A stretch of 64,000 bases of DNA from Lactobacillus xylocopicola (lineage in GTDB: Bacteria; Bacillota; Bacilli; Lactobacillales; Lactobacillaceae), in assembly GCF_033096005.1 (NCBI RefSeq), contig NZ_AP026803.1, forward strand, positions 1,296,001 to 1,360,000. The letters run 5' to 3'. The position numbers and the translations under genes are program-made. The notes beneath the pieces are model-generated. The model was not told where the DNA came from. It was given only the letters and a program-made list of their open reading frames with translations, and did no database searches. Shown piece after piece: positions 56,050 through 64,000 of the stretch (within the stretch, counting starts at the first letter, position 1; every line of letters begins with the position of its first letter).

Positions 56050-57021
56050 TTAGTGTTTATGTTCTTCATATCTGGTATTGAACAATGGGCTAAGTGGCTC
56101 ATTCTTTTGAATACATTTAATTGCATCCCCAATAAGTGGTCCTACAGATACAAGTAAGGTCTTGTCCAACTTCTTTTCTGCTGGTTGGTTAATTGAATCA
56201 GTCAGTACCAAGTTTTTAATCGGAGAATTATTCAACCGCTCGGTTGCTGGACCTGATAAAACAGCGTGCGTGGTGCTGGCATAAACTTCAGTTGCGCCGG
56301 CATCAATCAATGCTTGTGCAGCTAGCGTAATCGTTCCAGCAGTATCAATCATGTCATCAATAATGATGGCACGCTTACCCTTAACCTCGCCAATAATATT
56401 CATAACTTCGGCGACATTGGCACGGGGCCGACGCTTATCCACAATGGCAATCGAGGTACCCAAAAATTCGGCCAGTTTCCGTGCTCGAGTTACACCACCG
56501 TGGTCAGGCGATACAACTACGGCATCCTTTTCAAGGTGATTACTTAAGAAATAATCTGCTAAGAGCGGAGCACCCATCAAGTTATCGACTGGAATATCAA
56601 AGAATCCTTGAATCTGGGGTGCATGTAAGTCAAGTGACAATACTCGAGTGGCACCTGCTTCTTGCAGCATATCAGCAACTAACTTGGCAGTAATTGGTTC
56701 GCGAGGCCTTGTTTTACGGTCTTGGCGGGCATAACCATAATAAGGAATAACGATGTTGATGGTTTGCGCACTAGCACGCCGCACGGCATCAATCATAATG
56801 AGCAGCTCCATCAGGTTATCATTAACCGGCACACTCATCGACTGAATCAAGTATACGTCCTTGCCCCGCACCGATTCATCAATGTTAATTTGAATTTCAC
56901 CGTCACTAAAGCGTTGCACACTGGACTTGCTGAGCGAGATCCCAACGCGCTTGGCGATTTTTTCAGCAAGCGGCACATTCGAATTAAGGGCAAACAACAT
57001 CATATTGTCTTTATAAGACAT
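56050..57021 (-). CDS. prs: Ribose-phosphate pyrophosphokinase (class I)
   Basis: Makes PRPP from ribose 5-phosphate and ATP, feeding purine, pyrimidine and NAD synthesis, including Xpt in this window. 323 residues with the ATP-binding [10 protein letters not shown] region, the [18 protein letters not shown] signature (in part), and the PRPP loop [13 protein letters not shown]. Monocistronic with its own terminator. Region 57022-57337 upstream holds its leader, an inverted repeat TTTCTAT/ATAGAAA (57151-57170) and no gene. Confidence 0.95.
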   Translation of the reverse strand: MSYKDNMMLFALNSNVPLAEKIAKRVGISLSKSSVQRFSDGEIQINIDESVRGKDVYLIQSMSVPVNDNLMELLIMIDAVRRASAQTINIVIPYYGYARQDRKTRPREPITAKLVADMLQEAGATRVLSLDLHAPQIQGFFDIPVDNLMGAPLLADYFLSNHLEKDAVVVSPDHGGVTRARKLAEFLGTSIAIVDKRRPRANVAEVMNIIGEVKGKRAIIIDDMIDTAGTITLAAQALIDAGATEVYASTTHAVLSGPATERLNNSPIKNLVLTDSINQPAEKKLDKTLLVSVGPLIGDAIKCIQKNEPLSPLFNTRYEEHKH

Positions 57022-57337
57022 AATTTCCTCCGTAAAAAACTGTTACAACATCTCATTTTACCAAAAGTTGGTCGAAAAAGTTATCTCTTATACCATTATT
57101 CAACTTTAGCTAGTGACATTCAAGCCTTTACGCCCAGATATGTCGCCTTTTTTCTATTTATAGATAGAAAATCACTACTTTCACCGGCTACTTTTTTGTC
57201 TTGGGATTGACAACTTCCAGCAAGTAATATTTCTACATTCTCTTGGTATAACTGGCTGTATGAGGAACAAACGGATTAAGATTATCCGTAATCGACTTGT
57301 CGACAAAGACCAGTTAGTGCATTATAAGCTCCAAATA

Positions 57338-58192
57338 TCATTGGACTTTATACTTATCAAAAAACTTTTGGACCTCTGCACCAAACTTTGGCAGCCCCAA
57401 TAAGGTGAAATTGTTAATGGCCAGCTGACATTTAGCCAAATATTCTGATCGCTGATCATCATGATAGGCGACCATATTTTCTAGCAAAATCAAGCCATTC
57501 TTATAAAAGAACAAGGTTGGGACAATGGTAATCGCATCGGCAGCCTGAATGAAAAAGCTAGTATCCGCATATCTGTTCTGCTCAATGCACTTAATTATGA
57601 TGTTCTCGCTCATCGCCAGTAGAGCCTCTTTAATACTTACCTTTGAATCATGACAAAAAATTTCAAGCAATCGTCTACCAATCACCAAATTGCCGTCCAG
57701 GTCATAGTATGGAACTAGATTAGCAAACAGTCTTAACTGCCGTTCATTAATGTGGTCCGAATTAAAGATCTCTTCCTTAACTTTTTGAAGCTGGTCCTGG
57801 TCCAACAGCTCAGGATCATCTTTAACTGCAGCAATAGTTTCATCAAGGAGCAGCAGTTGCTGCTCCTTGTTGGTTAACTTGCTACGCTCAACAGACGCCC
57901 TAATACTCTGCAAGCTCGCCTCATCATTTTGATAGTAGGCCTCATTAATAGATCGGGCAAGCTCCCGACTCTGGCTATCCTTAACCTGATCAGCCCAGTT
58001 TAATCGACTGAAAAAGTCCAGGGGATTCACATCATTGGCCCGCAGGATTTCAAGCAGATCTACAACCGTGATCCGGTGGACGTCCTTTTCCACCTTGGAA
58101 TAATATGACGGACTGACCGTAGTACCTGTCCACTCCTTCTGGGTCTTACCTTGCTCCATTCGATACTGCCGCAACAATTCTCCAATTGACAT
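57338..58192 (-). CDS. Rgg/GadR/MutR-family transcriptional regulator
   Basis: 284 residues: N-terminal XRE-type HTH (residues 5-60, IGELLRQYRMEQGKTQKEW and SYYSKVEKDVHRI) and a helical C-terminal domain of the Rgg type that usually binds a short peptide. Divergent from an MFS exporter, with a 7-bp inverted repeat (58219-58238) between them, so it probably controls the exporter and itself. No convincing SHP-like peptide ORF is visible in the intergenic DNA. The ligand may therefore be a small molecule, or a peptide encoded elsewhere. Confidence 0.86.
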   Translation of the reverse strand: MSIGELLRQYRMEQGKTQKEWTGTTVSPSYYSKVEKDVHRITVVDLLEILRANDVNPLDFFSRLNWADQVKDSQSRELARSINEAYYQNDEASLQSIRASVERSKLTNKEQQLLLLDETIAAVKDDPELLDQDQLQKVKEEIFNSDHINERQLRLFANLVPYYDLDGNLVIGRRLLEIFCHDSKVSIKEALLAMSENIIIKCIEQNRYADTSFFIQAADAITIVPTLFFYKNGLILLENMVAYHDDQRSEYLAKCQLAINNFTLLGLPKFGAEVQKFFDKYKVQ

Positions 58193-58218
58193 AGCTTCCT
58201 CTTTCTTATTCGATTAAA

Positions 58219-58238
58219 AAATGTCAAATACGACATTT
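58219..58238. promoter_or_regulatory. Probable operator between the Rgg and MFS genes
   Basis: AAATGTC (58219-58225) and GACATTT (58232-58238) are perfect arms around six bases, positioned between the divergent starts. Confidence 0.5.
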
Positions 58239-58307
58239 CAGCTAGTTAAAATTATAGTACAAATATAATTAAAATATCATCAAATTTATGAAATAGGAGC
58301 TAAAATT

Positions 58308-59567
58308 ATGGATATTTTTTTAAAGAACAAAAACTTTCGCAAGTTTACTATTGCTGGCTGGCTATCCAATGCCGGTAATATTCTCTTCTACCTGGCACTC
58401 ATGACTTACGCCAGCAGACTGCAAAACTACACTTTGGCCCTTTCGCTAATTACCATTACCGAGGCGTTGCCAGATTTGATTCAGAGTATTAGTGGCTACC
58501 TGGCAGACCGGACCAAGAACAAGTACCGGGTCATCGTCTGGCTTGCACTGCTTCGTTTTGCCCTCTATCTGTTAGTTGGGGTGCTCTTTGTCACCAATAT
58601 TGCTGGTTGGGATCTAGTGCTAATGGTCATCGGCATTAACTTTATTTCCGACCTGTCCGGGATGTACTCCGGCGGCCTCCAGACACCCTTAATTGTCGAC
58701 TTAGTCGGAAAAGACGAAATGGCCGAAGCCCAAGGCTTCTCTTCCGGCATTTCCCAAGTGATTACAATGGTCGCCCAGTTCGTCGGTTCTGGTCTCCTGC
58801 TCTTCATGTCTTATTCGGGATTGGCCATAATCAACGCACTGACCTTTTTAGTTGCTGGACTACTCTTTGCCAACATTACTGCTAATGTAAAAAAGCAGCA
58901 ACCCCAAGACCAGATTGCCGCCGTCAACGAGCAGAACTTCTTTGCAACCATTACCTCTTCACTCAAGCAGGTCAAGCGTGCCCGCGGCCTGTTAACCATT
59001 GTCTTGGTAATTGCCATGCTCAATGGACTGCTCAGTTCAGTTGAACCCCTAATCTCAATTGTCTTGGCCGGTAATAAAGGCATGCTAATTGGCAGTTTTA
59101 GCTTCACTTTGGCACTGATTAATGCTTTAATTGCTAGCGGTATGGCTCTGGGGAGTACGTTAGGAACTAAGTTTTTAAAAAAGGCCTCACTATTTCAAAT
59201 TGCCTTGCTCGCTACTCTAATTAGTAGTGGCATGGCCGGCGCCATTTTATGCAAGAGCACCATTGCTATTTTAATCCTAGGCGTGGCCCTAGGCTTCGCC
59301 ATTGGGACCGCAAGTCCCAAGTTAACGCAATGGCTAGTAACTTCGGTCGATCGGCAAATCCTGTCCTCTTCGGTTGGTTTATTAAACACCATTTTGGTAA
59401 TTGCCGGGCCTCTCATGACCACTATCTTTACCGGTATTGCTGGAGCAGTTGGTATCAACTACGCTTTATCTGGAATTCTAGTCCTCAGCCTGATTGTTTT
59501 CGCCGTTACTTTGAAAGTAATGCTTAACAACACATCCAAGCAAACGGAAGCAGCAGAAGAGGACTAG
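58308..59567 (+). CDS. MFS exporter
   Basis: Major facilitator protein of 419 residues with twelve predicted helices. ALPDLIQSISGYLADRTKNKYR contains the loop 2-3 signature (in outline) and the sequence resembles macrolide- or multidrug-type exporters of lactic acid bacteria. TAGGAGC precedes the ATG. It is divergent from the Rgg-type gene and the only candidate target in that intergenic region. Exported compound unknown. It belongs to the same general class as the broken MFS gene at 50 kb. Confidence 0.85.
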   Translation: MDIFLKNKNFRKFTIAGWLSNAGNILFYLALMTYASRLQNYTLALSLITITEALPDLIQSISGYLADRTKNKYRVIVWLALLRFALYLLVGVLFVTNIAGWDLVLMVIGINFISDLSGMYSGGLQTPLIVDLVGKDEMAEAQGFSSGISQVITMVAQFVGSGLLLFMSYSGLAIINALTFLVAGLLFANITANVKKQQPQDQIAAVNEQNFFATITSSLKQVKRARGLLTIVLVIAMLNGLLSSVEPLISIVLAGNKGMLIGSFSFTLALINALIASGMALGSTLGTKFLKKASLFQIALLATLISSGMAGAILCKSTIAILILGVALGFAIGTASPKLTQWLVTSVDRQILSSSVGLLNTILVIAGPLMTTIFTGIAGAVGINYALSGILVLSLIVFAVTLKVMLNNTSKQTEAAEED

Positions 59568-59661
59568 CCTGTTAATTTTTCATATTCTTATTTTGTTTTT
59601 AATTTAAACTATGATATTATTAAAGATAATGAAAAAACTATTATTTATAAAGGGTTGTTTT

Positions 59662-60234
59662 ATGAAAAAAGTCAAAAAAATATTGATAGCTATTACTTTA
59701 ATGTTTTTTGGATTAGTTTCTGCTACTAACATTAATTCTAATAGTGTAGAAGCAGCTCCAAAACAACTAGCTAAAACAGATTATTTTCCAAAACCTAAAG
59801 AGAAAAAATCGGGGGGGCTAATGCGAATCGCCCCAAATCCAAAAGGGCCCTGGAAAAAAGTAGGTGGACGCAAATATAAGGTTGATGCTGTTAAAGACAT
59901 ACATACATTTGCTTCTACTGTAGTCTCCTATTCTCTTGTCGGATATATAAGTAAAAGTAGCCGAGCTGCAGCTGCTGTTGCATCAGGTTTGTCAGCTGTT
60001 TGGTCAAGTAAAATTAAAGGAAAACCTATTTGGGTTACCCAGAAGTTTGAACGGAAAGAGGGGAAATATGTTTTGCTTTCTAGAATAAAATACACATATT
60101 ACTCAAATGCTTCTAGAACAAAGCGAATTTATTCACAAACCCAAACAAATAGAATCGTAAAAAATACTACTTTTACCAAAAGAAATACGATACGTGCATC
60201 GGAAAGTCCTCTAAATTCATTTACTACAAAATAA
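59662..60234 (+). CDS. Secreted protein of unknown function, possibly bacteriocin-like
   Basis: 190 residues. The ATG at 59662 with AAAGGG is preferred to the earlier start at 59611, because it yields a standard signal peptide: KKVKKILIAITLMFFGL, then SVEAAP with a cleavage site. The mature part is very basic. A Lys-rich stretch is followed by a small-residue hydrophobic segment (SRAAAAVASGLSAVW) and a Tyr/Ser/Arg-rich end (YYSNASRTKRIYSQTQ). This resembles large, unmodified secreted bacteriocins such as the geobacillin 26 type in general form only. No immunity gene is adjacent unless the small membrane proteins at 60.8 and 61.2 kb serve. A/T-rich, consistent with transfer. Confidence 0.6.
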   Translation: MKKVKKILIAITLMFFGLVSATNINSNSVEAAPKQLAKTDYFPKPKEKKSGGLMRIAPNPKGPWKKVGGRKYKVDAVKDIHTFASTVVSYSLVGYISKSSRAAAAVASGLSAVWSSKIKGKPIWVTQKFERKEGKYVLLSRIKYTYYSNASRTKRIYSQTQTNRIVKNTTFTKRNTIRASESPLNSFTTK

Positions 60235-60269
60235 CAAAATATAATTAAAACTAGTTTCTTTAATCTAAC

Positions 60270-60315
60270 AAAAAAGAAGGTAAGCTGAAACTTATCAGCC
60301 TTACCTTCTTTTTTT
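60270..60315 (+). terminator. Terminator of the secreted-protein gene
   Basis: AAAAAAGAAGGTAAG(CTGA) pairs with (TCAG)CCTTACCTTCTTTTTT and ends in seven Ts. Confidence 0.88.
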
Positions 60316-60422
60316 GAATTCCTATTGATAGCCAGAATTTTATTAAGTTCATCGTTATGAGGATTAAATTTAAACCATTTCTACCCTTGCTTCAGCTATT
60401 ATAAATTTACTACACCCGAAAT

Positions 60423-60608
60423 TCATTCTTCAAGTGGCCAAAAGCCGACTCTATAATAAACTTGCGTTGACCGTAAATATTCCTTAGCCTGTGCCTTAAA
60501 AAATAAAGTACAGCCTTTGTAATCTAGATAATAATCGTTTTTCTCATCATAGCACCAGCTACCGACTTTGGATATGATAATTATAATATACTGTTTTATT
60601 CTTTTCAT
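60423..60608 (-). CDS. Doubtful small ORF, 61 codons
   Basis: Begins MKRIKQYIIIIISKVG and continues with aromatic and charged residues. No ribosome binding site precedes the ATG and no family is recognised. It could be a remnant of a longer gene. Around it, 60316-60820 holds no other gene; an 11-bp inverted repeat (CTCGCAAGATT 60660-60670 / AATCTTGCGAG 60689-60699) without T-run lies to its right. Confidence 0.2.
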   Translation of the reverse strand: MKRIKQYIIIIISKVGSWCYDEKNDYYLDYKGCTLFFKAQAKEYLRSTQVYYRVGFWPLEE

Positions 60609-60820
60609 AAGTGGCGTTAGGAAAGTTTAGCTGGGAAAGACCTACTTAGGCAGATCATCCTCGCAAGATTTTAACTATGCATCTGGACAATCTTGCGAGC
60701 ATAAACAAAATGCCTAAACGAATGTATTCAAGAGTACATACCTTCGCTTCCATCATCTTTCTAAAATGAGACACACATTCAACTTCATTTACGATTCACC
60801 CTTGTAACATATAAAAATAA

Positions 60821-61012
60821 TCATTTTTTCTCGTGTTTCCGACACTCTTTAACTGATACATATATACAAAAAGCGATCCAAAATAAGGATAAAGAAATTT
60901 GTGCAAAATCTTTATTAACAAAACCAATTATCAAAAATAGAATCCAAAACATTAGATACCAAAACAAAGGTAGCTTAATAATTTTAATGAAAAATCGCTT
61001 TGTTTGTTGCAT
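60821..61012 (-). CDS. Small membrane protein, two helices
   Basis: 63 residues with two hydrophobic segments (LPLFWYLMFWILFLIIGFV and ISLSLFWIAFCIYVSV) and basic ends (KECRKHEKK). GGGAGG stands nine bases before the ATG, so it is a credible gene despite its size. Function unknown. It is located behind the secreted protein gene, on the opposite strand. Small two-helix proteins of this kind can act as bacteriocin immunity proteins, but nothing specific shows that here. Confidence 0.55.
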   Translation of the reverse strand: MQQTKRFFIKIIKLPLFWYLMFWILFLIIGFVNKDFAQISLSLFWIAFCIYVSVKECRKHEKK

Positions 61013-61206
61013 AGTCGCAGCCTCCCAAATAAATCGTTATCTGATTATACCTTATTTAGTACGAGCAATACACCAACAAAACTTGATTGGTATTAGCGAT
61101 TATACCACTTTTTGCTCTACGAGCAGTAAGCAGTCATTGTCATCACCTTGATATAGAACCGCCACTCGATTTTCGATCTTGCTTATCTTGCACAACCACC
61201 CCATGA

Positions 61207-61452
61207 CTATTTTCTATCCTGATACCAGTCATAGATGTCCATGATCTTGCAGATCATAAAATAGGTAAATAAAATGACAAAGGTAACTACAACCGTCTTA
61301 GCAAAAACGCCAAAGTCAAACATCACTGCCCAAATTAGAAACACCACGTAAACTGCCGAAAGCCGCAAAATGATTTTATCAACTTTACGTTCCTGATTAA
61401 TCAGGTGGAAAATACGGCCATCATCTAAGTCTTTAATCGGCTTTTTCGCCAT
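61207..61452 (-). CDS. Small membrane protein, two helices
   Basis: 81 residues from the ATG at 61452, which has AGGAGGAAATATT before it; an ATG at 61473 is open but poorly supported. MAKKPIKDLDDGRIF leads into two hydrophobic segments (SAVYVVFLIWAVMFDFGVF and TVVVTFVILFTYFMICKIM) and a short charged tail. No family recognised. It is independent of its neighbours; 61013-61206 between the two small genes shows nothing clear. Confidence 0.6.
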   Translation of the reverse strand: MAKKPIKDLDDGRIFHLINQERKVDKIILRLSAVYVVFLIWAVMFDFGVFAKTVVVTFVILFTYFMICKIMDIYDWYQDRK

Positions 61453-61514
61453 AATATTTCCTCCTAGCTCCAAAATTTCACCTTATATTAGCACCTTAAA
61501 ATTAAAAGTCAATT

Positions 61515-61554
61515 AAAAAATAGCCCCAAGCATGATTACTTGGGGCTACTTTTT
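61515..61554 (-). terminator. Terminator of the isochorismatase-like gene
   Basis: TAGCCCCAAG (61521-61530) and CTTGGGGCTA (61539-61548) form the stem; the minus-strand T-run follows. Confidence 0.88.
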
Positions 61555-61564
61555 AGCTTAATGA

Positions 61565-62038
61565 TCAATTAACTAGCATAAACTCATCGGTAGTCAGCCG
61601 GTGCGCTCCTAGCTTAGTCAATAACTGATTGTAATGATGGCGCATCGGCTTGACCAGTGAATCATGACCATCTGAAATCAAGGTAACAGAATAATCACGA
61701 TTTAAAGCACTCTTCACGGTCGACTGCACACAGGCCTGACTCATCAGTCCTACGACAACCACATTTTTAGGGTGTTCCTGCTCAACCTTCTTAGTAAAAC
61801 TAGCTTCCGAGAATGCACTCGGCTCTTTCTTGGTAAAGACTGGCGCATCATTATCAACCACCAATTGAGGATAGAGACTGCCCATGTTTTTTTGTTTGAC
61901 ATAAAAAATAGGCTGGCCTTTTTCCTGAAAAGTCCTAATAATGCGGTTGACACGCTCCAAAAAGGAGGTTTTTCCACTTAAAAAACGCATCGTTTGTTCT
62001 TGGACATCGACTACTAACAATAAATTATCGGCTGGCAT
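61565..62038 (-). CDS. Isochorismatase-family cysteine hydrolase
   Basis: 157 residues with the three catalytic residues in place: Asp in LLLVVDVQEQ, Lys in VFTKKEPSAF, and Cys in VVVGLMSQACVQST. The family includes nicotinamidases and isochorismatases, and the exact substrate is not readable. The frame extends to 62086, but ATG 62038 follows GAGAGGAAAAC and starts the protein at MPADNLLLVVDV. Single gene with terminator. A nicotinamidase would link to NAD salvage, of some interest beside a SIR2 NADase, but this is conjecture. Confidence 0.82.
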   Translation of the reverse strand: MPADNLLLVVDVQEQTMRFLSGKTSFLERVNRIIRTFQEKGQPIFYVKQKNMGSLYPQLVVDNDAPVFTKKEPSAFSEASFTKKVEQEHPKNVVVVGLMSQACVQSTVKSALNRDYSVTLISDGHDSLVKPMRHHYNQLLTKLGAHRLTTDEFMLVN

Positions 62039-62185
62039 TGTTTTCCTCTCGCTTGGTAAATAAAACATAAATTCTAGCATTGACACTTTATGAATTCGAT
62101 TACATTATAACGCTTTGACCTTAACATTCAATACCTAATTTTGAACATTTTTAAGCTATTTTTATAAGCGGAAAACACGGAAACA

Positions 62186-62222
62186 AAAACTCCGAAATTT
62201 GAGCTCAATTTCGGAGTTTATG
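62186..62222 (-). terminator. Terminator of the DUF871/EIIC operon
   Basis: AAAACTCCGAAATT pairs with AATTTCGGAGTTT; T-run on the minus strand, about 30 bases beyond the stop. Confidence 0.82.
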
Positions 62223-62253
62223 GCAAAAGTCTTACACTTTTTAAAATTAATTA

Positions 62254-63357
62254 TTATTTAGCCGCCTCTTGCATCATGAATGTACTCCACGGTTCAATCC
62301 AAGCTAGCAAATCGAGGTCATCATGCTTTAGTCGACCGACCAAATTGCGCCGACCATCATTTGGTAAGGGCGTTTGCACAATCTGCAATTCACCCTTGTA
62401 GCGCGGGTAATCATCATTAACCACGACTACATCTCCCCGTTCAAAGTTAGATTTATTGGCAGAGTGCGCAGGTATGGACTCCTCGGCATAAACAACCCGT
62501 GTCTTAGTGTCGCGCAAGAGATAATCTGAAGCATCACCGCGGTATAGATGCGGCTCTTGCAAACAAATTTTACGTTCAAGCGGCGGTACGCCCTCTTCAA
62601 ACTCTATTCCCAAAACTGGGAATGGGCTATTAAAGGCCTTAGCAACACTAGCTAGCTCAGCTTCACTGGCGAAGGCATTACCGATGATAATATCATCAAT
62701 CATCTTGCTCAAGCGTAAATGGGTCACTTGACTAAAAATATCCCGTTTACGGTCGCTTTCCATGGTCGGCAACCCTTCATGAACAGGCCACGGACCGAAC
62801 TTAGCATTTTTCGAAGAGACAAATGCGGCGGTATGCAAACCGTAATCACGGTACTTTGCTGAATAGTCAAGAAAAATCGCTTCGCCCAGACCCGTATATT
62901 CTTGCGGATAGAAGTTGTGACAGCCGATTAAGTTGTCAATCTCTGGATCGTAAGCCATAATGCTGTCTAGGTAGTTGGTGCCCCGACTCATGTTCAGCTC
63001 GATTTTTAAACCGTACTGATTATGCGTCATGATAGCTTCTTCCATGCCGCTGAAGCCTTCGTCTAAGCGAAGCCCCCAAACTTCTAGCTCATGGAAGAAA
63101 ACTAAATCATTATAGTCAATTTGTAATTCCTTGAACAAGACGGGGTTGATGTCAACAACCGTCTTAAAGCCCAACTGATTAGCGTATGCCACATCTTCTT
63201 TGAGGCGGGCTAGTAAGTCTTCACCCGTGCTACTTTTTAGTTGCAGTAGCGACATGAAGATTCTCTGATAGCCGTAGTGATGTGCTAAGTCGATGTATGC
63301 TTTATCCTGGTCAAAAGTGCTTTGCTCAGGGTAAAGGGAAATTCCTAATTGCTTCAT
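62254..63357 (-). CDS. DUF871/MupG-family 6-phospho-N-acetylmuramidase-like protein
   Basis: 367 residues. The N-terminal TIM-barrel (LGISLYPEQSTFDQDKAYIDLA in outline, RLDEGFSGMEEAIM, IGCHNFYPQEYTGL) and the smaller C-terminal domain are those of DUF871. The family includes MupG, which in Staphylococcus cleaves MurNAc 6-phosphate-GlcNAc taken up by a PTS. It is 14 bases after a lactose/cellobiose-type PTS EIIC, so it most likely hydrolyses the phosphorylated disaccharide delivered by that transporter. No MurQ or MurNAc-specific EIIBC is visible, so another beta-linked substrate remains possible. Confidence 0.85.
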   Translation of the reverse strand: MKQLGISLYPEQSTFDQDKAYIDLAHHYGYQRIFMSLLQLKSSTGEDLLARLKEDVAYANQLGFKTVVDINPVLFKELQIDYNDLVFFHELEVWGLRLDEGFSGMEEAIMTHNQYGLKIELNMSRGTNYLDSIMAYDPEIDNLIGCHNFYPQEYTGLGEAIFLDYSAKYRDYGLHTAAFVSSKNAKFGPWPVHEGLPTMESDRKRDIFSQVTHLRLSKMIDDIIIGNAFASEAELASVAKAFNSPFPVLGIEFEEGVPPLERKICLQEPHLYRGDASDYLLRDTKTRVVYAEESIPAHSANKSNFERGDVVVVNDDYPRYKGELQIVQTPLPNDGRRNLVGRLKHDDLDLLAWIEPWSTFMMQEAAK

Positions 63358-63371
63358 GTCTCGTTACTCCT

Positions 63372-64000
63372 TTAGGCTACATCTTCTGGTTTAATGTTGT
63401 TGGAAATCTTGACAAACGGAACGTAAATCAGGAAGCCCACAACCATATTAACCACTTGCAGAACCACCGCACGCCAGTCCAATGTGGCCAAGAAGGCGTT
63501 GATGAACGGTGGCATTGACCATACCATCTGATTTCTAACTGGGTTCACCCAGCCGAGGCTCAAAGCACCATAAGCAATTGAGACCATGACCAGTGGTGCC
63601 AGCACAAATGGAATAAAGTAAATTGGATTTAATACAATTGGCAAACCGAACATGGTCGGCTCGTTAATGTTAAAGAAGCCAGGAACGAGTGCTACCTTAG
63701 CAACAGCCCGCTCGTCTTCCCGTTTAGAAAAGGCTAGAATTGCTAATAGCAATAACAGGGTCGAACCAGCTCCACCAATCCAAGCATAGAGGTCAAAGTT
63801 GGACCGGGTCCACATATAAGGCAATGCTTTGCCGGCCTGGCCAGCATTAATATTAGCAATCTGGGCCGTCAACCAAATACTGTCCAAAACCGGAGCAAGC
63901 ACGTTGGAACCATGAATACCAAAGAACCAGAATAATTGAACTAAGAAGGCCATTAAAAGAACAGAACCGTAACCTTGACTGACATGCATCAGTGGCTCTT
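63372..64000 (-). CDS. PTS EIIC, lactose/cellobiose family (C-terminal part, runs off the window)
   Basis: Membrane sugar-translocating subunit. The frame is open to the right edge (EPLMHVSQGYGSVLLMAFLVQ in part), so about the C-terminal 209 residues are present. The signature GFFNINEPTMFGLPIVLNP, several helices, and the FGIHGSNVLAP segment identify the family. It precedes the DUF871 gene in the same transcript. The EIIA and EIIB components are outside the window or encoded elsewhere. Substrate unknown; beta-glucoside or muropeptide-type disaccharides are candidates. Confidence 0.9.
   Translation of the reverse strand, partial: EPLMHVSQGYGSVLLMAFLVQLFWFFGIHGSNVLAPVLDSIWLTAQIANINAGQAGKALPYMWTRSNFDLYAWIGGAGSTLLLLLAILAFSKREDERAVAKVALVPGFFNINEPTMFGLPIVLNPIYFIPFVLAPLVMVSIAYGALSLGWVNPVRNQMVWSMPPFINAFLATLDWRAVVLQVVNMVVGFLIYVPFVKISNNIKPEDVA

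Overview
The window reads as a chromosomal segment of a low-to-moderate GC Lactobacillus (acidophilus/delbrueckii group, Lactobacillus sensu stricto). The evidence is the purine- and peptidoglycan-related housekeeping set with lactobacillar family members (PepD C69 dipeptidase, RpoE delta subunit, type B L31, carbamate kinase and arginine deiminase), strong GGAGG ribosome binding sites, catabolic PTS operons, and no respiratory genes. I cannot fix the species. There are no tRNA or rRNA genes, no insertion sequences and no CRISPR array.

Layout. 1-5.4 kb: cell-wall and housekeeping genes on the minus strand (alr, acpS, DEAD-box helicase, murF, rpmE2, rbsK). 5.5-9.4 kb: an APC permease, and a LysR regulator divergent from a soluble FAD-dependent reductase. 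9.6-14.2 kb: a DeoR-controlled operon (PdxA2, four-carbon acid sugar kinase, GntP permease) fitting D-threonate/D-erythronate catabolism to DHAP. 14.3-15.1 kb: a LytTR regulator with a DUF3021 membrane partner. 15.4-18.3 kb: an A/T-rich SIR2-HerA pair, the likely phage-defence island. 18.4-23.2 kb: guaA, a membrane-anchored unknown, then a guanine riboswitch with xpt and pbuX. 23.2-27.5 kb: a kinase-like protein with an ABC exporter, and pepD. 27.5-28 kb: a decayed type I toxin-antitoxin-like locus. 28-35.8 kb: a fructan/fructose operon (mannose-family PTS, GH32, fructokinase) with a LevR activator and a clear sigma-54 promoter. 36-39.2 kb: a secreted toxin gene (frameshifted) followed by four paralogous putative immunity genes, the last carrying a toxin-like tail. 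39.2-39.5 kb: a second, interrupted antisense-RNA locus. 39.6-43.7 kb: murA, pyrG (with a CTP attenuator), rpoE, DUF1934. 44-49.5 kb: the arginine deiminase cluster. 49.9-55.9 kb: a broken MFS gene, an HD hydrolase, and two ABC half-transporter genes (one frameshifted). 56-64 kb: prs, an Rgg-type regulator divergent from an MFS exporter, a secreted unknown, small membrane proteins, an isochorismatase-like hydrolase, and a MupG-like glycosidase with a truncated PTS EIIC.

How they work together. The carbohydrate modules each pair uptake with intracellular breakdown and a local regulator. Nucleotide genes are controlled by RNA leaders (guanine riboswitch at xpt-pbuX, CTP-sensing attenuator at pyrG). 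The accessory content (SIR2-HerA, toxin-immunity cluster, antisense RNA loci, ABC exporters) is interspersed between conserved blocks. Two ABC operons 30 kb apart share the same promoter architecture of two direct repeats 21 nt apart in front of a -10 box. That spacing fits a LytTR-type activator, and one is encoded in the window.
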